Shown: positions 10,809 through 19,395 of the stretch, piece by piece | Position numbering within the stretch: the first letter of the stretch is position 1 | Layout: every line of letters begins with the position of its first letter | From: an uncultured Microbacterium sp. | Lineage (GTDB): Bacteria; Actinomycetota; Actinomycetes; Actinomycetales; Microbacteriaceae | DNA length: 57,592 bases | Assembly: GCA_913774845.1 (NCBI GenBank) | Contig: CAJYJO010000045.1 | Span: forward strand, 1-57,592 | Reading direction: 5' to 3' | Program-made: the position numbers and the translations under genes | Notes under the pieces: model-generated | Databases searched by the model: none | What the model was told of the DNA's origin: nothing | What the model saw: the letters and a program-made list of their open reading frames with translations, nothing else

Positions 10809-11441
10809 GTGACCACTCCTTCTTCCGAGCGCGCCTTCGACGTTCGCCATCTCCAGGTGGCGCGCGCCCTCTTCGCAGCGCTCGCGGCCGCCATGGTCAC
10901 GTTCTCGTCGGACCACTCCGCGCCCCTGGGGCTCGGCGTGTTCAGCGGATTCGCCCTGGCGACCGGGCTCGCCTTCGCCCTCTCGGCGTGGCTGGTCTTC
11001 CCGCGCGGGCAGCGCCTCATCGTGCTGCTGCTCGCCGCGGTCAGCATCGTCGCCGGTCTCGTCGCGAGCGTCAGCGCGTGGCGCACGACGGGCGTCTTCT
11101 TCGGCGTCGTCATCGCCTGGGCCCTCATCACGGGCGCGATCGAGCTGGTCGGCGCGCTGCGTCAACGCACGACGGTGGGGGCCGCGGGCTCGCGAGACGG
11201 CGTGCTCATCGGCATCCTGAGTCTCGTTCTCGGGGTCGTGCTGTTCATCCCGAATCAGCAGTACGCGCTCGACTACAGCATCGCCGGGGCGGGTTCGTTC
11301 ACGCTGACCGGTATCACCATCGCCGTGGGACTCTTCGGCGGATACGCGGCGGTCGTCGCCGTGTTCCTCGCGATCGCCGGCTTCTCGCCGCGTCGCCCCG
11401 AGCCCGTTCCGGCCGTACCCTCCGAGGAGGCCGCGTCATGA
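10809..11441 (+). CDS. six-helix membrane protein, HdeD/DUF308-like topology
   Basis: 210 residues from GTG at 10809 (VTTPSSERAFDVRHLQ). About six membrane helices arranged as pairs (for example FSGFALATGLAFALSAWLVF, IVLLLAAVSIVAGLVASVSAW, GVVIAWALITGAIELVGAL) recall HdeD/DUF308 proteins, which have this six-helix shape and a mid-protein IxGxxEL-type segment. No catalytic motif is seen. The stop overlaps the next start in ATGA, so the two are made together. Upstream, TAGACT at 10766-10771 could be a -10 box, giving a short leader. Confidence 0.65.
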   Translation: MTTPSSERAFDVRHLQVARALFAALAAAMVTFSSDHSAPLGLGVFSGFALATGLAFALSAWLVFPRGQRLIVLLLAAVSIVAGLVASVSAWRTTGVFFGVVIAWALITGAIELVGALRQRTTVGAAGSRDGVLIGILSLVLGVVLFIPNQQYALDYSIAGAGSFTLTGITIAVGLFGGYAAVVAVFLAIAGFSPRRPEPVPAVPSEEAAS

Positions 11442-11806
11442 CCGACAAGCCCACCACCCGCCGCGACCTGATGAAGCCCGTCCAGCTTCTCGGTCTGGCC
11501 TTCATCGCCGCGCTGTTCGCCGGTTTCGTCACGCTCATGTCGATGGGCTTCTTCCAGACGCGACCCGCCGACCAGATCCAGCACGCGCTCATCGTCGCGC
11601 TCATCGCCGCGGGAGCGACGTTCATCGTCGTGCTCGTCAGCGTCTCGCTCATGCTCCTCGCCGTCGATCCCTCGAAGGTCACCGCGACGGTCGACCGTCC
11701 GCTGCTCCTGCCGAAGGACGCTCCGGATGCCGCCGCCCCCGGCGACACGACCGCGCCGGAGGCTCCGCGCACCGACGACGGCGAGCCGGGCGCGAAGCGG
11801 TCCTGA
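11438..11806 (+). CDS. small two-helix membrane protein, unknown
   Basis: 122 residues, ATG at 11438, with GAGGAGG at 11424-11430 and a 4-bp overlap with the preceding gene. Two membrane helices (about 14-36 and 47-72: LLGLAFIAALFAGFVTLMSMGFF and ALIVALIAAGATFIVVLVSVSLMLL in outline) and an acidic Pro/Ala-rich tail. I do not recognise the family. The tight coupling to the six-helix protein suggests a two-subunit membrane assembly. Confidence 0.65.
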   Translation: MTDKPTTRRDLMKPVQLLGLAFIAALFAGFVTLMSMGFFQTRPADQIQHALIVALIAAGATFIVVLVSVSLMLLAVDPSKVTATVDRPLLLPKDAPDAAAPGDTTAPEAPRTDDGEPGAKRS

Positions 11807-11814
11807 CCCCGCGC

Positions 11815-11839
11815 GGTCCCTGAGCCCGTCGAAGGGACC
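11815..11839. repeat. intergenic hairpin repeat, copy 1
   Basis: GGTCCCT / AGGGACC stem around the 11-nt loop GAGCCCGTCGA. First of six copies in the window; this pair separates the membrane-protein operon from the convergent alcohol dehydrogenase gene. Confidence 0.8.
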
Positions 11840-11880
11840 CCCGGAACCTGCCGCCCAGGTGTCCCTCGGGCGACGCGCGC

Positions 11881-11905
11881 GGTCCCTGAGCCCGTCGAAG
11901 GGATC
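11881..11905. repeat. intergenic hairpin repeat, copy 2
   Basis: GGTCCCT stem, same loop GAGCCCGTCGA, closing arm AGGGATC (one G-T pair). Lies 14 bp from the end of the alcohol dehydrogenase gene. Confidence 0.8.
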
Positions 11906-11919
11906 CCGGAACCCGCCGC

Positions 11920-12957
11920 TCAGGCCCGCCGCGGGTCGATCATCGTCATCCCCGCGGGCGACGCCGAGTCCATGCCCGGCAGCAGCGTCGCCGCCTCCTC
12001 GAGGCCGACCGTCCGCTCGATGAGCTCCTGCGGGCGCAGGGTGCCGCTCTCGATCAGCGAGAGCATCTCCGGGTAGTCGACCGCGGCCATGCCGTGGCTG
12101 CCGAGCAGGTCGAGCTCCCACGCGATCACGCGCGCCATCGGCATCGACGTCATGCCGTCGGCGGTGGGAAGCAGCCCGATCTGCACGTGCCGGCCCCGGC
12201 GGCGCAGGCTCAGCACGGCGTCGCGCGCGGTCTGCGGGCTGCCGACCGCATCGACCGAGACGTGGCTCCCGCCGGTGATCTCGTGCACCGCGGTCGGCAC
12301 GTCGGAGCCGTCGGCGACGACCGTGTGCTCCGCGCCGAGGCGCCGTGCCGCGTCGAGAGCCGCCGGCGTACGGTCGACGGCGATGACGCGGGCGCCCAGC
12401 GCGGCCGCGATCATCACGGCGCTGAGTCCCACGCCCCCGGCGCCGACCACGGTGACCCACTCGCCGGCCTGTACCCGTGCGCGTCCGGTGAGTGCGCGGT
12501 ACGCCGTGGCGAATCGGCATCCGAGGGCCGCCGCCGCCTCGAACGAGACGCCGTCGGGGATGCGCACCGCGTTGGTGTCGGCCGCCGTGAGCACGACCCG
12601 CTCGGCGAAGCTGCCCCACTGGGTGAAGCCGGGCTGCCGCTGCTGCGGGCAGACCTGCGCGTTCCCGTCGAGGCACCATTCGCACGCGCCGCAGCCCATG
12701 ACGAACGGGACGGTGACGCGGTCGCCGACGCTCCAGCGCCGCACACCCTCGCCGGCCTCGACGATCACCCCCGCGAGCTCGTGCCCGGGGACATGGGGCA
12801 GCGCGACGTCGTCATGACCCACCCACGCGTGCCAGTCGCTCTTGCACAGCCCCGTGGCGTGCACCTCCACGACGACCCCGCCGACCGGCGCGGTCGGGGC
12901 GTCGACCTCGCGGACCTCGAGCGGTTCGGCCAGGGCGTCCATGATCATCGCGCGCAT
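11920..12957 (-). CDS. zinc-dependent alcohol dehydrogenase (MDR family)
   Basis: 345 residues from ATG 12957; an ATG three codons upstream at 12966 is possible but lies too close to its GGGAG. It is a medium-chain dehydrogenase that oxidises alcohols with NAD(P). Visible are the catalytic zinc ligands in GLCKSDWHAW and PGHELAG, the four-Cys structural zinc lobe CGACEWCLDGNAQVC, and the Rossmann motif VGAGGVGLSAVMIA. It has the usual length for the family. It stands alone between hairpin repeats on its 3' side and a very strong inverted repeat upstream. The substrate cannot be told from sequence. Confidence 0.88.
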   Translation of the reverse strand: MRAMIMDALAEPLEVREVDAPTAPVGGVVVEVHATGLCKSDWHAWVGHDDVALPHVPGHELAGVIVEAGEGVRRWSVGDRVTVPFVMGCGACEWCLDGNAQVCPQQRQPGFTQWGSFAERVVLTAADTNAVRIPDGVSFEAAAALGCRFATAYRALTGRARVQAGEWVTVVGAGGVGLSAVMIAAALGARVIAVDRTPAALDAARRLGAEHTVVADGSDVPTAVHEITGGSHVSVDAVGSPQTARDAVLSLRRRGRHVQIGLLPTADGMTSMPMARVIAWELDLLGSHGMAAVDYPEMLSLIESGTLRPQELIERTVGLEEAATLLPGMDSASPAGMTMIDPRRA

Positions 12958-13044
12958 GGCATCCATTCTCCCGCGGCGCGGCGGCGGGTCGTGGCGCCCC
13001 ACGGCGGGGCGCGGCGCGGGAGAGCTCGGCGCCATCGCTCACGT

Positions 13045-13099
13045 GAATGTCCACGACACCCGGACGTCGTTCAGATCCGTCCGGGTGTCGTGGACATTC
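13045..13099. repeat. 22-bp perfect inverted repeat (hairpin)
   Basis: Arms 13045-13066 and 13078-13099 are perfectly complementary over 22 bp around an 11-nt loop; each arm contains GTCCACGACACCCGG or its complement. It lies between the 3' end of the large GH43 gene and the alcohol dehydrogenase start, both on the minus strand, so it can act as the GH43 terminator. There is no T-run. The perfection and length exceed the other terminators here. Confidence 0.8.
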
Positions 13100-13142
13100 G
13101 AGGGGCCGGCGGGCGCGCCCAGGGCCGGACGCGCCCGCGGCC

Positions 13143-16100
13143 TCAGACGCGGCGGCGGCGCAGCGTCAGGAGGCCGGCGCCGAGGCCTCCCAGGACGAGG
13201 GCCAGGATGCCGAGGGCGAACGGCGCCTCGGCACCGGTCACTGCCAGGCCGCCACCGTTGGTCGCGGAGCCGCCCTTTCCGCCGCTCACCCCGGCCGAGG
13301 AGCCGCCCGCGCCCGCGCCGGACGCAGAGCCCGGGGTACCCGCACCCGCATCGCCGCCGCCCGTGCCCGGCGTGCCGGTGCCGGGGGTGTCCGTGCCGGG
13401 GGTGCCGGTGCCGGGGGTGCCGCCGCCCGTGCCCGGGTCGGTCGCGGTCGGAACCGTCACGCTGATCGATCGGGTCTGCTCGACGTTGCCCGCCACGTCG
13501 GTCGAGCGGAACTGCACGGTGTGGTCGCCGGCATCCGTGATCGTCACGTCGTCGCCGACGGTCCACGTCGTCCCGCCGTCGAGCGAGTAGCCGGTCTCGG
13601 CGACGCCGGAGGTGGCATCCATCGCCTCGAAGACCACCGTGGCCGGCGCCGGCGCGAGGGCGTCGAACACCGCGGCGGGGGCCATCAGGCGCTGCAGGGT
13701 CGCCGGGGCCGTGGTCGAGGCCTCGGTCACCGGGGCGACGGTGTCGAGACGCACCGGCAGCGAACCGGCGACCTCGGGCACCTCGGCGCCGTTCCACAGC
13801 GCGCGGTACGACACCGTGTGGGCGCCGTCGGCGGTCACGTCGATCTCGGTGCCCTCCTGCCACGGCTGGTCGTCGATGCGGTACTGCACCTCGACGTCGG
13901 CACCGCCGTCGTGAGACAGCGACACCCGCACGGGAGCCGAGCGGTACCAGCCGGCGGCATTCGCCTCGCCCTCGATCGACGGCGTGATGGCGGCGATCCC
14001 CCCGGCCTCGGGGACGAAGATCTCGGGGATCTTCAGGTACGAACCCGGCGTCGCGAACGTCAGCCGCAGACCCGTCGCGATCACCGTCTCGAACGACAGC
14101 GTCGCCTGCGTGCCGTTCGTCACCGCGGGAGCGGTGCCGGTCGCGATGACGGGCAACCACTCGCCGGCGGGAGTGCGGTACTCGGCGGTGACTCCCGCGA
14201 TCGTGCCCTCGATGTTCGTGAACCGCACCTCGTTCAGACGGTGCTGCTCGAGCAGTTCCATCGTGAAGGTCGCGGAGTCCTTGAACCCGGCATCGGTCCA
14301 GGTCGACCACGCGGTGTCGACGCGGCCGTCGCACGCGTTCGCGGCGGGCATCGTGGCCCACTTCGTCTGGTGGAAGGATGCCGAGACCGTCGTGCCCGTG
14401 GCACGGCACACGTTCGTCCCCGACGAGGTGCCCCAGACGTCGACCTCGGCGATCGACTGCCAGGTGTTCGCCTCGCTGGTCAGGCGTAGACGCAGCGCGC
14501 TCGCCGCGGGGACCTTCGTCGCGTCGATCACGGCGACCGGCGCCGACGCCGAGGCATCCTGCTCGAGCGTGGCCGCGGCATCCGCGTCGACCCACGCGCC
14601 GGAGGCGTTGCGGGTCTGCACCTGGATCCGCGACGGCCAGGTGGCGGTGGGGCCGTCCCTGTAGGTGTGCACGACGATCGAGTCGAAGGTGCGCTCCGCG
14701 CTCCACTCGAACTGCAGCCAGCTGTCGCGCGGGTAGCCGTTGCCGGTCCAGTCGTCCCAGCCCTTGCCGCTGGCGTTGCCGTCAATGAGCGTGCCCGCGA
14801 GGTTCGACCGGCTCGAGACGGTGACCGTCGCCTCGGGCGCGATGTCGACGATGCCGGGCGCGGTGACCTCGATCGTGCGGCGGAACGTCCGCCCCTCGGT
14901 GAAGTCGGCGTCGGCCGCGAGCGTGCCGACGAGGGTCTGCGGTCCGAGGACGGTGGTGTCGATGCTCGACCACGTCACGCCGACCTGCGAGACGGTGCCG
15001 TTCGACTCGACGCCCACGGTCGAGGGCAGAGCCGGGGCGGAGCCGCGGAGGACCGTGGCGGGCACGGCGTTCGGCGTCAGCGACCACGTGCCGTGACCGA
15101 AGCCCTTGTCGTCCCAGTACGACCGGTCCCACCCGTCGCCGTAGCGCTCCGGGTCTTCGGCGGCCGGGTTGTGCATCTCGAGACGACCGTTCTCACCGAC
15201 GGTGAGCGGCAGCCAGACGTACGTCGAGTTCGCTTCGCCCTCGTTCCAGCGGTCGCCCATGTAGACGAACTTGCCCGGCTCGAGCTCGAACACGTTCGTG
15301 GTCTGGGAGCCGAACGTCGAGCGACGCGCGTCGCCGACGGAGAGCAGGCCGTCGCCCCCGTCGGGGATGCTGCTGTAGTACGTGTTCTCGTGCTCGTCAC
15401 CGGCCTGGACCCCGCGGATCCACGTGCCCATCAGGTCCTTCGTCGTGTAGTACGTCTGCGGGTTCGGCGCCCAGCCGGTCGCCCCCGAGGTGACGACGCT
15501 GTACGTGCCGTCGCGCTCGAAGATCGCGGGGGCCTCGAGGTGGCCGCACTCCTTGACGATCTGGAAGTCCTCGCCGCGCACGGGCGCCTCGGGGGTGCCG
15601 TCGGCGAAGACGTACGGGAAGCGGCCGTCCTCCGAGTACTGACGGACGTCGAGGGTGTCGCGATCGGTGGTGTGGGTGACGTTCGTGTAGCTGTCGTCGA
15701 GCTCGGCGACGTAGAGGCTGTAGTTCTCCTCCGACGAGTACGAGATGTAGGCCGTTCCGTCGTCGTCCTGGAAGACGGTCATGTCGCGCGCCTGGCCCGG
15801 AACCGCGTAGGGCGTGCAGGCCTGGTAGTCGCTGCGGTTCGGCATGCGGAACGCGCCCGTCATGCGGAAGGGCCCCGTCGGCGAATCGGACACGGCCACC
15901 GCCGCCATCGAGCGGGCGTAGGTGCTGCCGCCGGGCTCGATGCGTCCGTCGGCGTGCCACCACATGACCCACTGTCCGGTCTTGTCGTTGTGCAGCACCT
16001 TGGGACGCTCGAAGATCGCGGTGTAATCGGACTCCCTCGTGGAGTTCAAGTGGTATGCCAGCTGGTCGATCTTCTCGGTGCGCGGCTGACCGTTCTCGTC

Positions 16101-16598
16101 GACCGTGTCGTACAGCTCCTCGAAGTAGGGCGTGAGCAGGTCGTCGCGCGTGGAGATGCTGCGCAGCGCATCGCCCATGTTCGTCCAGTTCATGGCATCC
16201 GTCGACCGGTACACCGCGACGCCGGGGCTGTTCCAGTACCCCTTCGTGCGGTCTTCGCCGTACCAGTAGTAGACGGTCTGGCCGTTCTCCTCGGTCGTGA
16301 CGACCTGGCCGCCGTGCGCCTGGATGTGCCGCCCGTCGGTGTCGAACCACTTCGGCTGGAAGTAGTCCGCCGCGCCCAGCCCCGGGTCGGCGAGCGGCTG
16401 GTAGTTCGTGTAGGTGACCGGCGGGTCGACGCGGGGGACGCCGTCGCCCGGATCGGTCGGCACGCCCGTCGCAGCCGCGGCCGCATCGACGGGGGCGCCC
16501 GCTACGGCGGAGAGGGGGGATGCCAGTGCTCCGGCGAGCACGGCAGCCGTCGCCGCCGCGAGCAGGCGGCGTCGGGGCGAGGGGCGTCGAGGCGTCAT
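13143..16598 (-). CDS. wall-anchored GH43 galactanase-like multidomain glycosidase
   Basis: 1,151 residues. Signal peptide ~1-35; GH43 five-bladed domain ~60-440, beginning WFDTDGRHIQAHGGQVV and TVYYWYGEDRTKGY, a pattern typical of exo-beta-1,3-galactanase-type GH43 enzymes; an Ig-like domain ~455-540; two discoidin (F5/8C, CBM32-like) modules ~545-670 and ~690-805; two OmpL47-like beta repeats (VQYRIDDQPWQEGTEI, SGVAETGYSLDGGTTW); a Gly/Thr/Pro linker; LAVTG at ~1118, membrane helix and RRRR tail. It should cleave galactan or related plant polysaccharide at the cell wall. ATG 16598 is chosen because the signal peptide starts there. A perfect 14-bp palindrome 52 bp upstream suggests LacI-type control. 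Confidence 0.85.
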   Translation of the reverse strand: MTPRRPSPRRRLLAAATAAVLAGALASPLSAVAGAPVDAAAAATGVPTDPGDGVPRVDPPVTYTNYQPLADPGLGAADYFQPKWFDTDGRHIQAHGGQVVTTEENGQTVYYWYGEDRTKGYWNSPGVAVYRSTDAMNWTNMGDALRSISTRDDLLTPYFEELYDTVDENGQPRTEKIDQLAYHLNSTRESDYTAIFERPKVLHNDKTGQWVMWWHADGRIEPGGSTYARSMAAVAVSDSPTGPFRMTGAFRMPNRSDYQACTPYAVPGQARDMTVFQDDDGTAYISYSSEENYSLYVAELDDSYTNVTHTTDRDTLDVRQYSEDGRFPYVFADGTPEAPVRGEDFQIVKECGHLEAPAIFERDGTYSVVTSGATGWAPNPQTYYTTKDLMGTWIRGVQAGDEHENTYYSSIPDGGDGLLSVGDARRSTFGSQTTNVFELEPGKFVYMGDRWNEGEANSTYVWLPLTVGENGRLEMHNPAAEDPERYGDGWDRSYWDDKGFGHGTWSLTPNAVPATVLRGSAPALPSTVGVESNGTVSQVGVTWSSIDTTVLGPQTLVGTLAADADFTEGRTFRRTIEVTAPGIVDIAPEATVTVSSRSNLAGTLIDGNASGKGWDDWTGNGYPRDSWLQFEWSAERTFDSIVVHTYRDGPTATWPSRIQVQTRNASGAWVDADAAATLEQDASASAPVAVIDATKVPAASALRLRLTSEANTWQSIAEVDVWGTSSGTNVCRATGTTVSASFHQTKWATMPAANACDGRVDTAWSTWTDAGFKDSATFTMELLEQHRLNEVRFTNIEGTIAGVTAEYRTPAGEWLPVIATGTAPAVTNGTQATLSFETVIATGLRLTFATPGSYLKIPEIFVPEAGGIAAITPSIEGEANAAGWYRSAPVRVSLSHDGGADVEVQYRIDDQPWQEGTEIDVTADGAHTVSYRALWNGAEVPEVAGSLPVRLDTVAPVTEASTTAPATLQRLMAPAAVFDALAPAPATVVFEAMDATSGVAETGYSLDGGTTWTVGDDVTITDAGDHTVQFRSTDVAGNVEQTRSISVTVPTATDPGTGGGTPGTGTPGTDTPGTGTPGTGGGDAGAGTPGSASGAGAGGSSAGVSGGKGGSATNGGGLAVTGAEAPFALGILALVLGGLGAGLLTLRRRRV

Positions 16599-16649
16599 CG
16601 CGTCTGTTCCGATCCGCGCCGCGACGATGCGGCGCACGGGGTGGGGAGA

Positions 16650-16663
16650 TGTTGACGTCAACA
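16650..16663 (-). promoter_or_regulatory. LacI-type operator upstream of the GH43 gene
   Basis: TGTTGACGTCAACA is a perfect 14-bp palindrome with the CG centre usual for LacI-family operators. It overlaps a possible -35 (TTGACG). No LacI-type gene is in the window. Confidence 0.6.
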
Positions 16664-16731
16664 CTAGGACGCGGCCGAGGCGGCGTCCAGGGTTTTCTCG
16701 CGCCGGCCGAACGACGCGGACGCCCCGCGGC

Positions 16732-18111
16732 TTACAGCGCGTCGACCACCCGCGACGCCAGGCCGGCGTACGCGGCGGGGGTCAGCGCGAGCAGGCGCTC
16801 CTTCGCGGCGTCGCCGATGTCGAGGCCGCGCACGAACTCGGCCAGCTCGGGGCCGCCGACGCGGCGACCGCGCGTGAGGTCCTTCAGCAGGGCGTACGGG
16901 TCGGTGATCCGCGAGCGACCCGCGGCGATCTCGGCGCGCACCACGGTCTGGATCGCCTCGGCGAGCACCTCCCAGTTGCCGTCGAGGTCGGCGAGCAGCA
17001 CGTCTTCGGCGAGCGAGATCTCGGTGAGCCCGCGCTGCAGGTTGTCGAGCGCGAGGAGCGAGTGCCCGAAAGCGACGCCGATGTTGCGCTGCGTCGTGGA
17101 GTCGGTCAGGTCGCGCTGCAGACGGCTCGTCACGAGAGTGGATGCCAGGGTGCCGAAGAGCCCCGCGGCGATCTCGAGGTTCGCCTCGGCGTTCTCGAAC
17201 CGGATCGGGTTGATCTTGTGCGGCATGGTCGACGAGCCGGTGGCTCCGGCGACGGGGATCTGCGTGAAGTACCCGAGGGAGATGTACGTCCAGATGTCGG
17301 TGGCGAGGTTGTGCAGGATGCCGCCCGCGTGGCGCGCGCGGTCGTACAGCTCGACCTGCCAGTCGTGCGACTCGATCTGCGTCGTCACCTCGTTGAAGCC
17401 GAGGCCGAGGGATTCGACGAACGCCCGCGTCAGGGCGGGCCAGTCGACGTCGGGCTCGGCCGCGACGTGCGCCGACCAGGTGCCGGTCGCTCCCGAGAAC
17501 TTCGCGAGGTACTCCCCGGCATCCAGCTGACGGATGACGCGCTGGAGGCGCCACGCGAACACACCGATCTCCTTGCCCATCGTGGTGGGCGTGGCGGGCT
17601 GGCCGTGGGTGCGCGAGAGCATCGCGGCGTCGCGGTGCTGCACGGCGAGCTCGGCGAGGGCCGCGGTGACGGCGCGGAGCTTCGGCAGCCAGACCCGCTC
17701 GACCGCGCGCTGCACGGTGAGGGCGTAGGCGGTGGAGTTGATGTCCTCGCTCGTGCAGGCGAAGTGGGTGAGTTCGGCCAGAGTGGTCAGCCCCAGGCTG
17801 TCGAGGCGGTCGCGCACGAGGTACTCGACGGCCTTGACGTCGTGGCGGGTGACGGCCTCCTTCTGTTTGAGCCAGGCGATCTCGTCGGCCCCGAAGTCCT
17901 CGTAGAGCGCCCGCAGCTTCGCCCGGTCGGCGTCGGACACCGGCGAGGTGCCGAACAGCGAGCGGTCGGTGAGGGCCAGGAGCCACTCGACCTCGACCTC
18001 GACGCGAGCCCGGTTCAGGCCCGCCTCCGACAGGTAGTCGCCGAGTTCGGCGACGGCGGCGAAGTAGCGGCCGTCGAGCGGGCTGAGGGGCTGCGGAGGC
18101 AGAGAGGACAC
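16732..18111 (-). CDS. purB: adenylosuccinate lyase
   Basis: 459 residues from GTG 18111 with GGGAG just upstream. It splits SAICAR and adenylosuccinate with fumarate release in purine synthesis. The fumarase-superfamily signature SSTMPHKINPIRFEN is present, as are MLSRTHGQPATPTTMGKE with the catalytic His and TSEDINSTAYAL. Length and start (PLSPLDGRY) match bacterial PurB. It is the last gene of a probable three-gene unit with the phosphatase (27-bp gap) and the holin-like protein. Confidence 0.95.
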   Translation of the reverse strand: MSSLPPQPLSPLDGRYFAAVAELGDYLSEAGLNRARVEVEVEWLLALTDRSLFGTSPVSDADRAKLRALYEDFGADEIAWLKQKEAVTRHDVKAVEYLVRDRLDSLGLTTLAELTHFACTSEDINSTAYALTVQRAVERVWLPKLRAVTAALAELAVQHRDAAMLSRTHGQPATPTTMGKEIGVFAWRLQRVIRQLDAGEYLAKFSGATGTWSAHVAAEPDVDWPALTRAFVESLGLGFNEVTTQIESHDWQVELYDRARHAGGILHNLATDIWTYISLGYFTQIPVAGATGSSTMPHKINPIRFENAEANLEIAAGLFGTLASTLVTSRLQRDLTDSTTQRNIGVAFGHSLLALDNLQRGLTEISLAEDVLLADLDGNWEVLAEAIQTVVRAEIAAGRSRITDPYALLKDLTRGRRVGGPELAEFVRGLDIGDAAKERLLALTPAAYAGLASRVVDAL

Positions 18112-18138
18112 GGGTCTCCCGGGGGTCGCGCGGACGGG

Positions 18139-18645
18139 TCAGCCCGCGGATCGGATGGCGGGCTCGAGCTGCCGGAACAGGGCGCGGCTGGCCCGTTCGA
18201 TCATACCGAGCACCTCGTCGAACATCGGGGGGCCGGCGTAGTACGGGTCGGGGACGTCGAGGGTCTCGGCATCCGGGAGGAACGACTGCAGCAGGGCGAT
18301 CTTGTCGGCGTCGTCGTCGTCACGGGCCCAGCCGCGCAGAACCCGTTCGTGGCTGCGGTCGAGGGCGACGACGAGGTCGTTGCGTTCGAAGTCGGCGTAC
18401 TGGAACTGGCGGGCACGATGCGCGGCGCCGTCGTAGCCGAGCCGGTCGAGGGCGGCGAGGGTGCGATGGTCGGCCCGTTCGCCCACGTGCCAGTCGCCCG
18501 TGCCCGCCGACGACGAGGCGACGTGCGCGCCGAGGCCCGCCTGCTCCGCCATACGCCGGAACACCACATCGGCCATCGGCGACCGGCAGATGTTGCCGCT
18601 GCAGACGAACACGACGCGGAAGGGCGCGTCGGCACTCGCGGTCAT
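18139..18645 (-). CDS. low-molecular-weight protein tyrosine phosphatase
   Basis: 168 residues. The active-site loop VCSGNICRSPMA (CX5R-S) is near residue 15 and the catalytic acid loop DVPDPYYAG near residue 130, the order and length of the LMW-PTP family. These cytosolic enzymes remove phosphate from tyrosine in proteins; in actinobacteria they often act on surface polysaccharide kinases or signalling proteins. The start ATG 18645 is immediately after GGAGGG, so spacing is tight. It is sandwiched between a small membrane protein and purB on one strand. Confidence 0.93.
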   Translation of the reverse strand: MTASADAPFRVVFVCSGNICRSPMADVVFRRMAEQAGLGAHVASSSAGTGDWHVGERADHRTLAALDRLGYDGAAHRARQFQYADFERNDLVVALDRSHERVLRGWARDDDDADKIALLQSFLPDAETLDVPDPYYAGPPMFDEVLGMIERASRALFRQLEPAIRSAG

Positions 18646-18679
18646 CCCTCCATCATGGCGGGGAAGCGCCGTCGGCGCA

Positions 18680-19084
18680 TCAGCGGCGTCGCGTCTCCTC
18701 GCGGCGCGGGCGCAGGATGCCGCCGAGCACGGCGTTGATGACCGCGATGAGCAGAGCGGCGACCACCGTCAGCCAGAACTCGCCGGTGCGCAGACCCCAG
18801 TCCCCGTTCTCGGTGATGATCGCCGTCAGCCATAGCAGGAACCCGTTGATGACGAGCGAGATGAGCCCCAGCGTGAGGATGTACAGCGGGATCGCGACGA
18901 TCTTCACGACGGTACCGATGATCGTGTTCACGAGGGCGAAGATGAGCCCCACGAGAAGCAGCGTGAGCAGCACCTGCAGCGGCTCGCCGGGTGCGAACGG
19001 GATGAGTCGTACCTGCAGGGCGGGCAGCAGGGTCACGATCCAGATGGCGAAGGCGTTGACGGCCACGCGGACGATGAAGCGCAT
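18680..19084 (-). CDS. phage-holin-4-type small membrane protein
   Basis: 134 residues, four membrane helices, with PLYILTLGLISLVINGFLLW and FALVNTIIGTVVKIVAIPLY characteristic of the widespread Phage_holin_4_2 family (PF04020). Despite the name these are chromosomal proteins of unknown function, not lysis genes; no phage genes surround it. It leads the unit followed by the tyrosine phosphatase 34 bp later. Confidence 0.85.
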   Translation of the reverse strand: MRFIVRVAVNAFAIWIVTLLPALQVRLIPFAPGEPLQVLLTLLLVGLIFALVNTIIGTVVKIVAIPLYILTLGLISLVINGFLLWLTAIITENGDWGLRTGEFWLTVVAALLIAVINAVLGGILRPRREETRRR

Positions 19085-19395
19085 GCGCCCATCGTGGCAT
19101 CCGTCTGCTTGCGCGCCACGGGGTTGCGGTCGGCTGTGGACTCGCGCACGGCTGGGGAGAAGCCGTGGCTCCGATCGCCGAAGTCGGGCCCGTGCAGGGA
19201 TAGCGCGGTGGTCCCGGTCACCGGAATCGGATCGGCGCAACGGATTCGGATGCCGGTGGCTCGTCGGTCCGATTCTGGTGCGCGGCTCCGCATCCGCGCA
19301 CCGCGCGACGAGCTCGTGCCCGCCGCGCACGGCTGGGGAGGACCCGTCACGAACAAGGACTGACGCGCGCACCCGCCCCCGGTTAGGCTCGCGGG
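19085..19395. other. 311-bp intergenic region with a 17-nt direct repeat and hisC promoter
   Basis: Between divergent genes. CGCGCACGGCTGGGGAG occurs at 19143-19159 and again at 19324-19340. TAGGCT at 19384-19389 lies six bases before the hisC GTG, a leaderless-type promoter. An open frame from 19094 to 19363 runs through the region, but its translation is low-complexity Arg/Ser/Pro without ribosome site, so I do not call a gene. Confidence 0.5.

Noticed and set aside
18680-19084. Phage lysis gene (holin)
   Set aside because: The family name is historical; no lysin, portal, terminase or integrase is near, and the gene is in a housekeeping unit with purB.
19094-19363. Small open frame upstream of hisC
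   Set aside because: No ribosome site, compositionally like noncoding GC-rich DNA, and it contains the two direct repeats as repeated HGWGG-like words.
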